Below the pieces are notes generated by a model. The model had not been told where the DNA came from and made no database searches. It saw nothing but the letters and a program-made list of their open reading frames with translations. The position numbers and the translations under genes were made by a program. From CAYLNH01 sp964384625 (GTDB taxonomy: Bacteria > Verrucomicrobiota > Lentisphaeria > JABSQK01), in NCBI GenBank assembly GCA_964384625.1, contig CAYLNH010000212.1, positions 1 through 12,956 of the forward strand: a stretch of DNA of 12,956 bases, in the 5' to 3' direction. Numbering within the stretch: the stretch's first letter is position 1; every line of letters begins with the position of its first letter. This document shows, one piece after another, positions 7,538 to 12,956 of this stretch.

Positions 7538-8590
7538 ATGTCCAAAGTCCGCTATGGTTTCATCGGAGCCGGCGCCATCGCCCATGTCGCCGCCAAGTCC
7601 GTCCAGGGGAAAGACAATTCCTGTGTCGTCGCCGTCAGCGATCCGAACAGTGAACGAACCAAAGACCTGTGCGACGCCTTCGAGATCCCGAAGTCGTACG
7701 AAAACGCTGAGGACCTCCTGGCCGACGCCGACGTCGACGCGGTCTACATCGCGGTCCCGAACAAGTTCCATGCACCGTTGTCGATCCAGTCGCTGGAAGC
7801 CGGCAAGCATACGCTGCTGGATAAACCGTTCGCCTTGAACATCAACGAAGCCAACGACGTCGCCAAGGCGGCGGCAGCAAGCGGCAAGCTTTTCATGCTC
7901 GGCATGAACCAGCGGTACCGCGAGGACTCGCAGAAGATCCGGTCGCTGGTCCAGCAAGGGGTCTTCGGCGAGATCTACCACGCCAAGGCCTACTGGCAGC
8001 GGCGTCAGGGAATCCCGCGGCTGGGCACCTGGTTCGGCAGCAAAGCGCTCGCCGGCGGCGGCGGTCTGCTGGACATCGGCGTGCACCTGCTCGATCTCTG
8101 CCTGCACACGGCCGGCAACTTCGACGCCGTCAGCGTCGCCGGCGCGACCTACACCAAGTTCGGCAACCGCGGGCTTGGCGAAGGCGGTTGGGGCAGTTCC
8201 GATCGTGAAGACATCGTTTTTGACGTGGACGATTTTGCCAGCGCCTTCATCCGTTTTGCCGACGGCATGACGGTGACGCTGGACATCACCTGGGCCTGCC
8301 ACGCCGAGGATCCGAATCGCATGAACGTCAACCTCTACGGCACCGAAGCCGGCGCCAGCCTGTATCCGGCCAAGGTCTTCCGGCAGGACCCCCTGCGTGC
8401 CGACTACGACGTCATCGACAATGTCAAAGCCGACATCCTCTGGCCGCATGGCGACCGTTTCGTCAACTTCACCCGGGCCGTGCTCGGCGAGGAGGAGCCT
8501 GGCGTCAAGATCGAGGAGGCCCTGGCCATCCAGAAGATTCTCGACGGCATCTATGCCTCCTCCGAAAGCGGCAAGGAAGTCGTCCTCTAA
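7538..8590 (+). CDS. Gfo/Idh/MocA-family NAD(P)-dependent sugar dehydrogenase
   Basis: The 350-residue cytoplasmic oxidoreductase has an N-terminal Rossmann fold with the dinucleotide motif GAGAIA at 10-15. The family's EKP motif appears as LDKPFA (94-99), with Asp replacing Glu. The C-terminal alpha/beta domain carries the catalytic region GGGGLLDIGVHLLDL (173-187), with Asp179 and His183 in the usual places. Members oxidise or reduce hydroxyl groups of sugars, inositols or sugar acids; substrate specificity cannot be read from the motifs. AAGGA lies about nine bases before the ATG. It is divergent from an AraC regulator and upstream of a TIM-barrel isomerase. Such dehydrogenase-isomerase pairs recur in bacterial sugar catabolism, including 3-keto-sugar pathways, so the two probably act on the same sugar. 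Confidence 0.93.
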   Translation: MSKVRYGFIGAGAIAHVAAKSVQGKDNSCVVAVSDPNSERTKDLCDAFEIPKSYENAEDLLADADVDAVYIAVPNKFHAPLSIQSLEAGKHTLLDKPFALNINEANDVAKAAAASGKLFMLGMNQRYREDSQKIRSLVQQGVFGEIYHAKAYWQRRQGIPRLGTWFGSKALAGGGGLLDIGVHLLDLCLHTAGNFDAVSVAGATYTKFGNRGLGEGGWGSSDREDIVFDVDDFASAFIRFADGMTVTLDITWACHAEDPNRMNVNLYGTEAGASLYPAKVFRQDPLRADYDVIDNVKADILWPHGDRFVNFTRAVLGEEEPGVKIEEALAIQKILDGIYASSESGKEVVL

Positions 8591-8594
8591 GGTC

Positions 8595-8664
8595 GTGCCG
8601 TGAACGGCACTCCTTAAGTAATTCCGAAGACGGAATTCCTTCTAGTGCGGCGGCGGACCGCCGC
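8595..8664 (+). repeat. Three consecutive perfect stem-loops with similar linkers
   Basis: Starting four bases after the oxidoreductase stop are three perfect hairpins with four-base loops: GTGCCG/CGGCAC around TGAA (8595-8610), AATTCCG/CGGAATT around AAGA (8620-8637), and GCGGCGG/CCGCCGC around CGGA (8647-8664). The arms differ completely. The two nine-base linkers are alike: TCCTTAAGT (8611-8619) and CCTTCTAGT (8638-8646). They could protect the 3' end of the upstream mRNA or lower read-through into the isomerase gene. No T run follows, so classical termination is unlikely. Confidence 0.6.
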
Positions 8665-8713
8665 AAGGGAAGGGACAGTATGGGAGCTCAGCGATCTCTC
8701 TACCGACTGAACA

Positions 8714-8810
8714 CCACCGGCCCTGTGCCGGTGGGAACATGATTGAAAACTAGACCGTGATCCCTCAACCAAACGCCACCACAGGTCCTGCACCGGTGGG
8801 GCGAGGATTG
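8714..8810 (+). repeat. Imperfect duplicated hairpin unit upstream of the isomerase
   Basis: The first copy (8714-8745) starts with the perfect eight-base stem CCACCGGC/GCCGGTGG around CCTGT. The second (8776-8810) starts CCACCACAGGTCCTGCACC and also runs into CCGGTGGG. Both end in GATTG. The copies are 62 bases apart and have drifted. They lie in the leader or spacer before the isomerase gene; their function is unknown. Confidence 0.5.
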
Positions 8811-8854
8811 GGGGCCAGGTGGTTCACCGCAAAAAACCGAGAAGGAAGAACAAA

Positions 8855-9601
8855 ATGGCAAATCTCGAATTTGGTGTGCAAAGCTTCTGTTTCCGCAACT
8901 TCAAAGACAACGCCGAAGTTGCCGAGATGGTCAAGAACATCGGCGTCAGTCAGATCGAAGTCTGCGGCGTCCACGCTGACTTCAACGATGTCGACGGCTG
9001 GAAAGACATCGTCAAGATCTACAACGACGCCGGCGTTGACGTCGTTTCCATCGGCGTGCAGACGCTGAACGGCAACGACGACGAAGAGAAATGGTTCGAG
9101 TGCGTCAAGATCGCCGGCGCCGGCCACATGTCGGTCCATTTCAAGGTCGACACGTTCCACGACGCCGTCCCGAAGGCGGTTGAGTTGGGTAACAAGTACG
9201 ACGTCAATCTGGGCATTCACTGCCACGGCGGCTACTCCTTCGGCGGTTCGCCGGACGTCGTCAGTCACCTGACCCAGCTCGGCTCGCCGCGCGTGGGTCT
9301 GTGCCTCGACACCGCCTGGTGCATGCAGATCGGTCCGCGTCAGGGCGATCCCGTGGCCTGGGTCGAGCGTTTCAAGGACTGCCTGTTCGGTCTGCACTAC
9401 AAGGACTTCACCTTCGGCCGCGACGGCATGTGGACGGACGTGGTCGCCGGCACCGGCAACCTGGACCTGCCGGCGCTGGTTGAGAAGGTGAAGGAAGTCG
9501 ACTTCAACGGCATGGCTGTCATCGAGTACGAAGCTGATGCCGACGCCCCGGTCCCCGCCCTGACCGAATGCGTCAACGCCATCAAGAAGGTGATCGGCTA
9601 A
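8855..9601 (+). CDS. Sugar-phosphate isomerase/epimerase-like TIM-barrel protein
   Basis: The 248-residue protein belongs to the xylose-isomerase-like TIM-barrel (AP endonuclease 2 fold) superfamily, whose members interconvert keto and aldo sugars or epimers using a bound divalent metal. Candidate metal or catalytic residues sit on strand ends: Glu35 in IEVCGVH, His122/His124 in GIHCHGG, Asp152 in GLCLDTAW, His181 and Asp184 in GLHYKDF, and Glu224 in AVIEYEAD. The start is the ATG at 8855, preceded by GAAGGAAG. A longer reading from 8819 only adds a basic lead. There is no signal peptide, so it is cytoplasmic. It follows the Gfo/Idh/MocA gene in the same orientation and ends at a strong terminator. 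IolE/IolH-like or 3-keto-sugar-processing roles are possible; the substrate is undetermined. Confidence 0.88.
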   Translation: MANLEFGVQSFCFRNFKDNAEVAEMVKNIGVSQIEVCGVHADFNDVDGWKDIVKIYNDAGVDVVSIGVQTLNGNDDEEKWFECVKIAGAGHMSVHFKVDTFHDAVPKAVELGNKYDVNLGIHCHGGYSFGGSPDVVSHLTQLGSPRVGLCLDTAWCMQIGPRQGDPVAWVERFKDCLFGLHYKDFTFGRDGMWTDVVAGTGNLDLPALVEKVKEVDFNGMAVIEYEADADAPVPALTECVNAIKKVIG

Positions 9602-9624
9602 GCGCCATTCGCAAGAGCAATCAA

Positions 9625-9660
9625 CGGCCGCGGTCTTCGGATCGCGGCCGCTTTGTTTTG
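9625..9660 (+). terminator. Rho-independent terminator with UUCG tetraloop
   Basis: CGGCCGCG (9625-9632) pairs with CGCGGCCG (9643-9650). The inner bases GTC and GAT extend the stem to eleven pairs, one of them G-U, closed by a TTCG loop on a C-G pair. CTTTGTTTTG follows. It sits 24 bases after the isomerase stop and is the clearest terminator in the window. Confidence 0.85.
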
Positions 9661-9714
9661 CTGAAGATTCCATCAGCAGTCATCCGCTGCATTGTTTTCA
9701 GGACCCTTTGAAAA

Positions 9715-9803
9715 GCGCCGCAAAGAGCTCCGACAGGCAAATTTCAAACCCACGAAAACCATCCTTCCCAAGGTTGGGGTGGATGCCATGGGATTTGCGG
9801 CGT
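9715..9803. mobile_element. MITE-like 89-bp inverted-repeat element
   Basis: CGCCGCAAA (9716-9724) and TTTGCGGCG (9794-9802) are perfect nine-base terminal inverted repeats, extended by one G-T pair. Inside, CATCC/GGATG (9760-9764, 9781-9785) and CCCA/TGGG (9767-9770, 9775-9778) form a nested near-palindrome. CCCA at 9749-9752 can also pair with TGGG at 9789-9792. No exact target-site duplication flanks it. It could be a non-autonomous mobile element, a REP-like repeat or a long RNA hairpin. Only copies elsewhere in the genome would settle this. Confidence 0.35.
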
Positions 9804-10104
9804 CCTGAAGCAACGCGGGTCCGCGTCCCTGTAACGCTCGATTCGGAGTCGCGGGACAGAGGCCCGCGCTACGTTCCGGAGCGGACATGGATCTGGAAAC
9901 CGCTAAGTTTAGCCACACCAGTGCCGTCCTGTGGCAACGCCGTCAGATGAGGGTCAGTTTTGGTTGCGGCCAGCGGCCGCGCCAAGACTCTTTGTGGCCA
10001 TTCTTCTGGTTCTTCGGGATTTCGTGCTTAGAGTATATCTCAGACCACAACCAATCCGGGATACGGATCGACAAGACAGACACCGGTCTTTTGTGAGGCC
10101 GGCC

Positions 10105-10119
10105 GGTTCAAAACATCAA
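10105..10119 (+). promoter_or_regulatory. GGTTCAA-N4-TCAA motif upstream of the lyase
   Basis: The 15-base stretch GGTTCAAAACATCAA has the same 11 fixed bases, at the same spacing, as 7479-7493 upstream of the oxidoreductase. It ends 70 bases before the lyase start. It is a candidate operator shared by the two transcripts, perhaps for the AraC protein at 6551-7348. Confidence 0.35.
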
Positions 10120-10189
10120 CTCCCCCTTACCCGCCGAACGGCGAAGCTCCCCTCCCCCGCTCACCGGGCAATGCAGAAGGACTGTTCCC

Positions 10190-12058
10190 ATGTTACAGCA
10201 GGCAGTAGATCCAGCTACGCTCAAGCAGACTCTGAAGACCAAAGACCAGTGGCATCCCTACCCGAACAGCGCCGAGCGCGACGCCTGGGAAGGACTTCCC
10301 GGAACGGCCCGAAAGCATCTCATCGAACAGGCCGAAGCGGCGCTGGGAACCGAGTGGCCGTTGCTGCCGGCGACGCTCTTTCTGGAATACGCCCGCATCG
10401 GCAACCGCAGCAATTTTCAGGCGCCGAATGCCCAGCGGCGGCAGAAACTGATGAGTCTGGTCCTGGGCGAATGCGTCGAAGGCAAAGAACGCTTTCTCGA
10501 TGAAATCGCCAACGGCATCTGGTTGATCTGCGAGGAGTCCTCGTGGTGCCTCCCGGCGCATATCGCGCACCAGGGCGCCGGCGTCGGTTTGCCGGATGTC
10601 ACCGAACCGGTATTGGACCTGTTTGCCGGCGAGACCGGCGGGCTGCTGGCCTGGACCTGCTATCTGCTGGGCGAGAAGCTCGATACGGTTTCGCCGCTGA
10701 TTCGCCCGCGCATCGAACTGGAGATCGACGAACGCGTCCTGGGCCCGTTCGCCGAACGTGAGGACTTCTGGTGGATGGGCTTCCGCGACACATCGCACCA
10801 CGTCAACAACTGGAATCCATGGATCAACTCCAACGTGCTGGCCTGCTGCCTGATCATGGAGGACGACCCGGATCAGCGACTGGCCATCGTCGAGAAAGTC
10901 ATGCGGTCGGTTGACCGTTTTGTTGATCCGTATCCGCGTGACGGCGGGTGCGATGAAGGCCCCGGCTACTGGAGCCGCGCCGGCGCCTCGCTTTTCGACT
11001 GTTTGGACCTGCTGCACCAGGCAACGGACGGCGCCGTCGATCTCTACGCGAACCCGGTGATCCGGAACATCGGCAGGTTCATCTACCGCGTGCATATCGC
11101 CGACAAGTGGTTCGTCAACTTCGCCGACGCCGCGGCCCGGCTCATGCCGGACGGCGCGCTTGTGTATCGCTACGGCAAATGCATCGGCGACGAAGTCATG
11201 CAGCAGTTCGGCGCCTGGGCCGCACAGAACCGCGGTTCCGGCAAGGGATCCCTGCTGCGAGCCCTGCCGACGCTGTCCCTGTACGAGGAACTGCAGCAGA
11301 CCACGGCAACCGCGCCGTTGGTCCGCGATACCTGGCTGCCGGATATTCAGGTGATGGTCGCCCGCGACCAGGCCGGCAGCAGCAAGGGCCTCACACTGGC
11401 CGCCAAGGGCGGACACAACAACGAAAGTCACAACCACAACGACATCGGGCATTTCATTGTCTACACCAACGGCAAGCCGTTGTTGATCGATGTGGGTGTC
11501 GAGGAATACCGCCGCCAAACCTTCAGTGCGGAGCGCTACGACATCTGGACGATGCAGTCGCGCTACCACAATCTGCCGACCGTGGATGATCAGCAGCAGC
11601 AACCCGGACGCGAGTTTGCTGCCGCCGATGTCTCCTGTGAGGTCGCCGACGACGCCACAACATTGTGTCTGGATATCGCCGGCGCCCACGGGGAAGATGC
11701 CGGCATCAAGAGCTGGCGCCGGACGATCCGGCTGAATCGCGGCAGGGATGTGACGGTCCGGGAGGACTTCGAGCTGGCCGCGGCGCCGGGTGAAGTCTAC
11801 CTGAGTTTCATGACCGCCTGCGGCGTTACAATCGGCGACGGCTTGATCGAGTTGACACAACGCGAACTGCCGCGCAATGAAGTCTCGGGATCGGGAAGGA
11901 TCTCCTTTGACAGCGGCGTTCTCCGGGCGGAAGTCGAGGAGATCGCCTGCACCGACGCCCGACTGACGGCGATCTGGGGCGAATCCGTCTCGCGCCTGCG
12001 GCTGTTCCTGAAGGAACCGATTGTTTCCGGATCGATCGAGACGCGGATCGAGGGGTAG
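10190..12058 (+). CDS. Heparinase II/III-family polysaccharide lyase (cytoplasmic)
   Basis: The 622-residue protein matches the layout of heparinase II/III-like lyases. The N-terminal half is an alpha/alpha toroid-type helical domain with the motif NNWNPWINSNV (206-216) and GPGYWS near 257-262. From about residue 400 comes the heparinase II/III beta-sandwich domain, with the signature HNNESHNHNDIGHF (409-422). His203/204, Tyr260 and His414 fall at spacings close to the catalytic His-Tyr-His of heparinase II, so an active enzyme is likely. It would cleave uronic-acid-containing glycans by beta-elimination. Relatives are usually exported, but the N-terminus MLQQAVDPATLKQTL is not a signal peptide. 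This points to an intracellular oligosaccharide lyase or a related non-lyase role. AGAAGGA lies eight bases before the ATG. The PL family and substrate cannot be assigned by eye. Confidence 0.88.
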   Translation: MLQQAVDPATLKQTLKTKDQWHPYPNSAERDAWEGLPGTARKHLIEQAEAALGTEWPLLPATLFLEYARIGNRSNFQAPNAQRRQKLMSLVLGECVEGKERFLDEIANGIWLICEESSWCLPAHIAHQGAGVGLPDVTEPVLDLFAGETGGLLAWTCYLLGEKLDTVSPLIRPRIELEIDERVLGPFAEREDFWWMGFRDTSHHVNNWNPWINSNVLACCLIMEDDPDQRLAIVEKVMRSVDRFVDPYPRDGGCDEGPGYWSRAGASLFDCLDLLHQATDGAVDLYANPVIRNIGRFIYRVHIADKWFVNFADAAARLMPDGALVYRYGKCIGDEVMQQFGAWAAQNRGSGKGSLLRALPTLSLYEELQQTTATAPLVRDTWLPDIQVMVARDQAGSSKGLTLAAKGGHNNESHNHNDIGHFIVYTNGKPLLIDVGVEEYRRQTFSAERYDIWTMQSRYHNLPTVDDQQQQPGREFAAADVSCEVADDATTLCLDIAGAHGEDAGIKSWRRTIRLNRGRDVTVREDFELAAAPGEVYLSFMTACGVTIGDGLIELTQRELPRNEVSGSGRISFDSGVLRAEVEEIACTDARLTAIWGESVSRLRLFLKEPIVSGSIETRIEG

Positions 12059-12304
12059 TTTCCGATACAATCAACAGAGTCCAGTCGACTCTCGTCGAAG
12101 AGAGTCTGCGCGATCGAGACGACCGCGGCCACGAGCGCGCTGCGCGCGGAATGCGTGAGCCGGCCCACGCATAGGCGGGGAGCACGGAGCAGATGCTCAC
12201 GATACAGTCCGGAATCAACGGCATCGGAAAGAAGCACTTGGTGTTTCCGTCTGCATTTTGCGGTTCTACATTTTCCCATTCCAACAATACGGAGGAGAAA
12301 CCAT
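12059..12304. other. Spacer with stem-loops before the small membrane protein
   Basis: Perfect inverted repeats occur at 12087-12106 (GACTCTC/GAGAGTC around GTCGAA), 12151-12172 (ATGCGTG/CACGCAT around AGCCGGCC) and 12225-12249 (CGGAAA/TTTCCG around a 13-base loop that contains CACTTGGTG). The first follows the lyase stop by 28 bases and could end or stabilise its mRNA, though no T run follows. GGAGGAG at 12291-12297 is the ribosome site of the next gene. No gene is seen in this stretch. Confidence 0.5.
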
Positions 12305-12571
12305 ATGTTCACCAAAACTCTGATCACCGGCTGTCTGTTGACCGGCCTGGTTGTCGCTGTTGTCGTCTTTGTCCTGATGATCTTCCTGGTGAAGTTGATG
12401 TGGGCCTGGACCATTCCGGATCTGTTCCCGGGCGCCGTCGACCAGGGGCTGGTTGCCGGCGATATCGGCTGGCTGACCTCGGTCAAAGTCGCCTTGATGG
12501 TGGCGGTGTTGTCGGCGTTCGCCAAGGGCAGCGGCAACGCCAGATTGGAAAAGAGCAAGCCGGCGCAATAG
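12305..12571 (+). CDS. Small two-helix membrane protein of unknown function
   Basis: The 88-residue protein starts at ATG 12305, seven bases after GGAGGAG, a very strong ribosome site. That site excludes the longer reading from 12155. Two hydrophobic segments are visible, about residues 5-31 and 57-74. They are joined by WAWTIPDLFPGAVDQGLVAG (33-52), which is rich in aromatic, proline and acidic residues and looks like a structured interfacial loop. The tail (75-88) is charged and basic (GSGNARLEKSKPAQ). The first helix could also pass for a signal anchor, but no lipobox or cleavage site is evident. I do not recognise a named family. It is a single gene downstream of the lyase with its own leader, and it is followed by a tandem repeat array. 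Confidence 0.75.
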   Translation: MFTKTLITGCLLTGLVVAVVVFVLMIFLVKLMWAWTIPDLFPGAVDQGLVAGDIGWLTSVKVALMVAVLSAFAKGSGNARLEKSKPAQ

Positions 12572-12588
12572 TCCGAGCTCAGAAGGTG

Positions 12589-12956
12589 CGCAGTTGAAAC
12601 CACTGCGGCTGCGGCAGGAGGAGGAAGAATGCGCAGGTGAGATTACTGCGGCTACGGTAGGAGGGGGAAGAATGCGCAGGTGAGATTACTGCGGGTGCGG
12701 TAGGAGGGAGCATGCGCAGTTGGGACAACTGCGGCTACGGTGGGAGGATGCGCAGTTGAGACAACTGCGGCTACGGTAGGAGGGGACGCAGTTGAGACAA
12801 CTGCGGCTACGGTAGCAGGGGGAAGAATGCGCAGGTGAGATTACTGCGGCTGCGGTAGGAGGGGACGCAGTTGAGACAACTGCGGCTACGGTAGGAGGGT
12901 GGATGCGCAGTTGGGACTGCTGCGGCTACGGTAGGAGGGTGGATGCGCAGGTGAGA
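12589..12956. repeat. Tandem array of hairpin-bearing units, cut by the window end
   Basis: Ten units begin with CGCAG at 12589, 12632, 12675, 12715, 12751, 12787, 12830, 12866, 12906 and 12946. The periods are 43, 43, 40, 36, 36, 43, 36, 40 and 40 bases. Each complete unit has an imperfect palindrome, then a segment close to GGCTACGGTAGGAGG, then a short linker of variable length. Two main palindrome versions alternate: CGCAGTTGAGACAACTGCG, a perfect eight-base stem around AGA, and CGCAGGTGAGATTACTGCG, in which only the outer five pairs form. The periods 40 and 43 are not multiples of three and none of the frames has a start, so the array is not coding. The last unit is truncated by the edge. 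Confidence 0.85.

Larger units (their letters stand above)
9674..10189. other. Long non-coding spacer rich in inverted repeats
   Basis: No credible gene is seen between the isomerase terminator and the lyase start. The stretch holds an 89-base element with terminal inverted repeats (9715-9803) and three stem-loops: ACGCG/CGCGT around GGTC (9813-9826), CGCGGG/CCCGCG around ACAGAGG (9850-9868), and GCGGCC/GGCCGC around AGC (9966-9980). The last is further bracketed by TTGG and CCAA. A weak -10-like TATATC lies at 10034-10039 without a convincing -35 box. A GGTTCAA motif lies at 10105-10119. Short open frames here lack start signals. Confidence 0.6.

Noticed and set aside
9708..9950. An 80-codon plus-strand frame (and a similar minus-strand one) in the long spacer
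   Set aside because: They run across several inverted repeats, lack ribosome sites and have compositions typical of non-coding GC-rich DNA.
840..12058. A link between the TauE/SafE permease and the lyase as a sulfated-glycan system
   Set aside because: The genes are far apart, differently oriented and separately controlled, and no sulfatase is present. The idea rests only on the broad substrate range of the permease family.
10193..12070. A 625-codon open frame on the minus strand opposite the lyase
   Set aside because: It mirrors the codon structure of the heparinase II/III gene, lacks a ribosome site and has no recognisable domain.
12589..12956. CRISPR array
   Set aside because: There are no unique spacers: the whole unit is repeated, the period varies among 36, 40 and 43, and no cas gene is nearby.
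12589..12956. Repeat-containing protein reading through the array
   Set aside because: Periods of 40 and 43 shift the frame from unit to unit and no frame has a start signal.

Overview
The window is GC-rich bacterial DNA with densely packed, mostly divergent or convergent genes, clear Shine-Dalgarno sites, GTG and TTG starts, and long hairpin-rich spacers. The gene mix points to the Planctomycetes-Verrucomicrobia-Lentisphaerae (PVC) superphylum, perhaps Lentisphaerota or Kiritimatiellota. It includes a GntR regulator with a LacI-type sensor, AraC regulators, a Gfo/Idh/MocA dehydrogenase beside a TIM-barrel sugar isomerase, and a heparinase II/III-like lyase. The lineage is an inference from gene content, because no rRNA or other marker is present.

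Layout. Bases 1-110 are the edge of a spacer. A GNAT acetyltransferase (minus, 111-644) is divergent from a TauE/SafE-type permease (plus, 840-1619). The permease is convergent with a two-gene minus-strand unit: a GntR/LacI-sensor regulator (2116-3216) followed, directly after its stop codon and in the same frame, by a short AraC-type DNA-binding protein (1630-2115). Divergent from that unit is a large SNF2-family helicase (3475-6522). It is convergent with a full-length AraC regulator (6551-7348).

The second half looks like a carbohydrate-utilisation locus. The AraC gene is divergent from a Gfo/Idh/MocA oxidoreductase (7538-8590). After a hairpin-rich 264-base gap comes a sugar-phosphate isomerase/epimerase-like protein (8855-9601), closed by a strong UUCG-loop terminator. 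A spacer of about 590 bases, rich in inverted repeats and including an 89-bp MITE-like element, precedes a cytoplasmic heparinase II/III-like lyase (10190-12058). A 15-base motif, GGTTCAA-N4-TCAA, occurs upstream of both the oxidoreductase and the lyase, which suggests shared control. A plausible model is that the lyase opens an acidic oligosaccharide inside the cell, the dehydrogenase and isomerase process the sugar, and the AraC protein senses it. The substrate cannot be read from the sequence.

The window ends with an 88-residue two-helix membrane protein (12305-12571). It is followed by a tandem array of at least ten hairpin-bearing 36/40/43-bp units that runs off the edge. No tRNA, rRNA, CRISPR array, transposase or phage gene was seen. 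I found no clear-cut new defence or mobile system. The most unusual items are the terminal array, the triple hairpin at 8595-8664, the MITE-like element, the shared GGTTCAA motif, and the regulator pair separated by one in-frame TGA.
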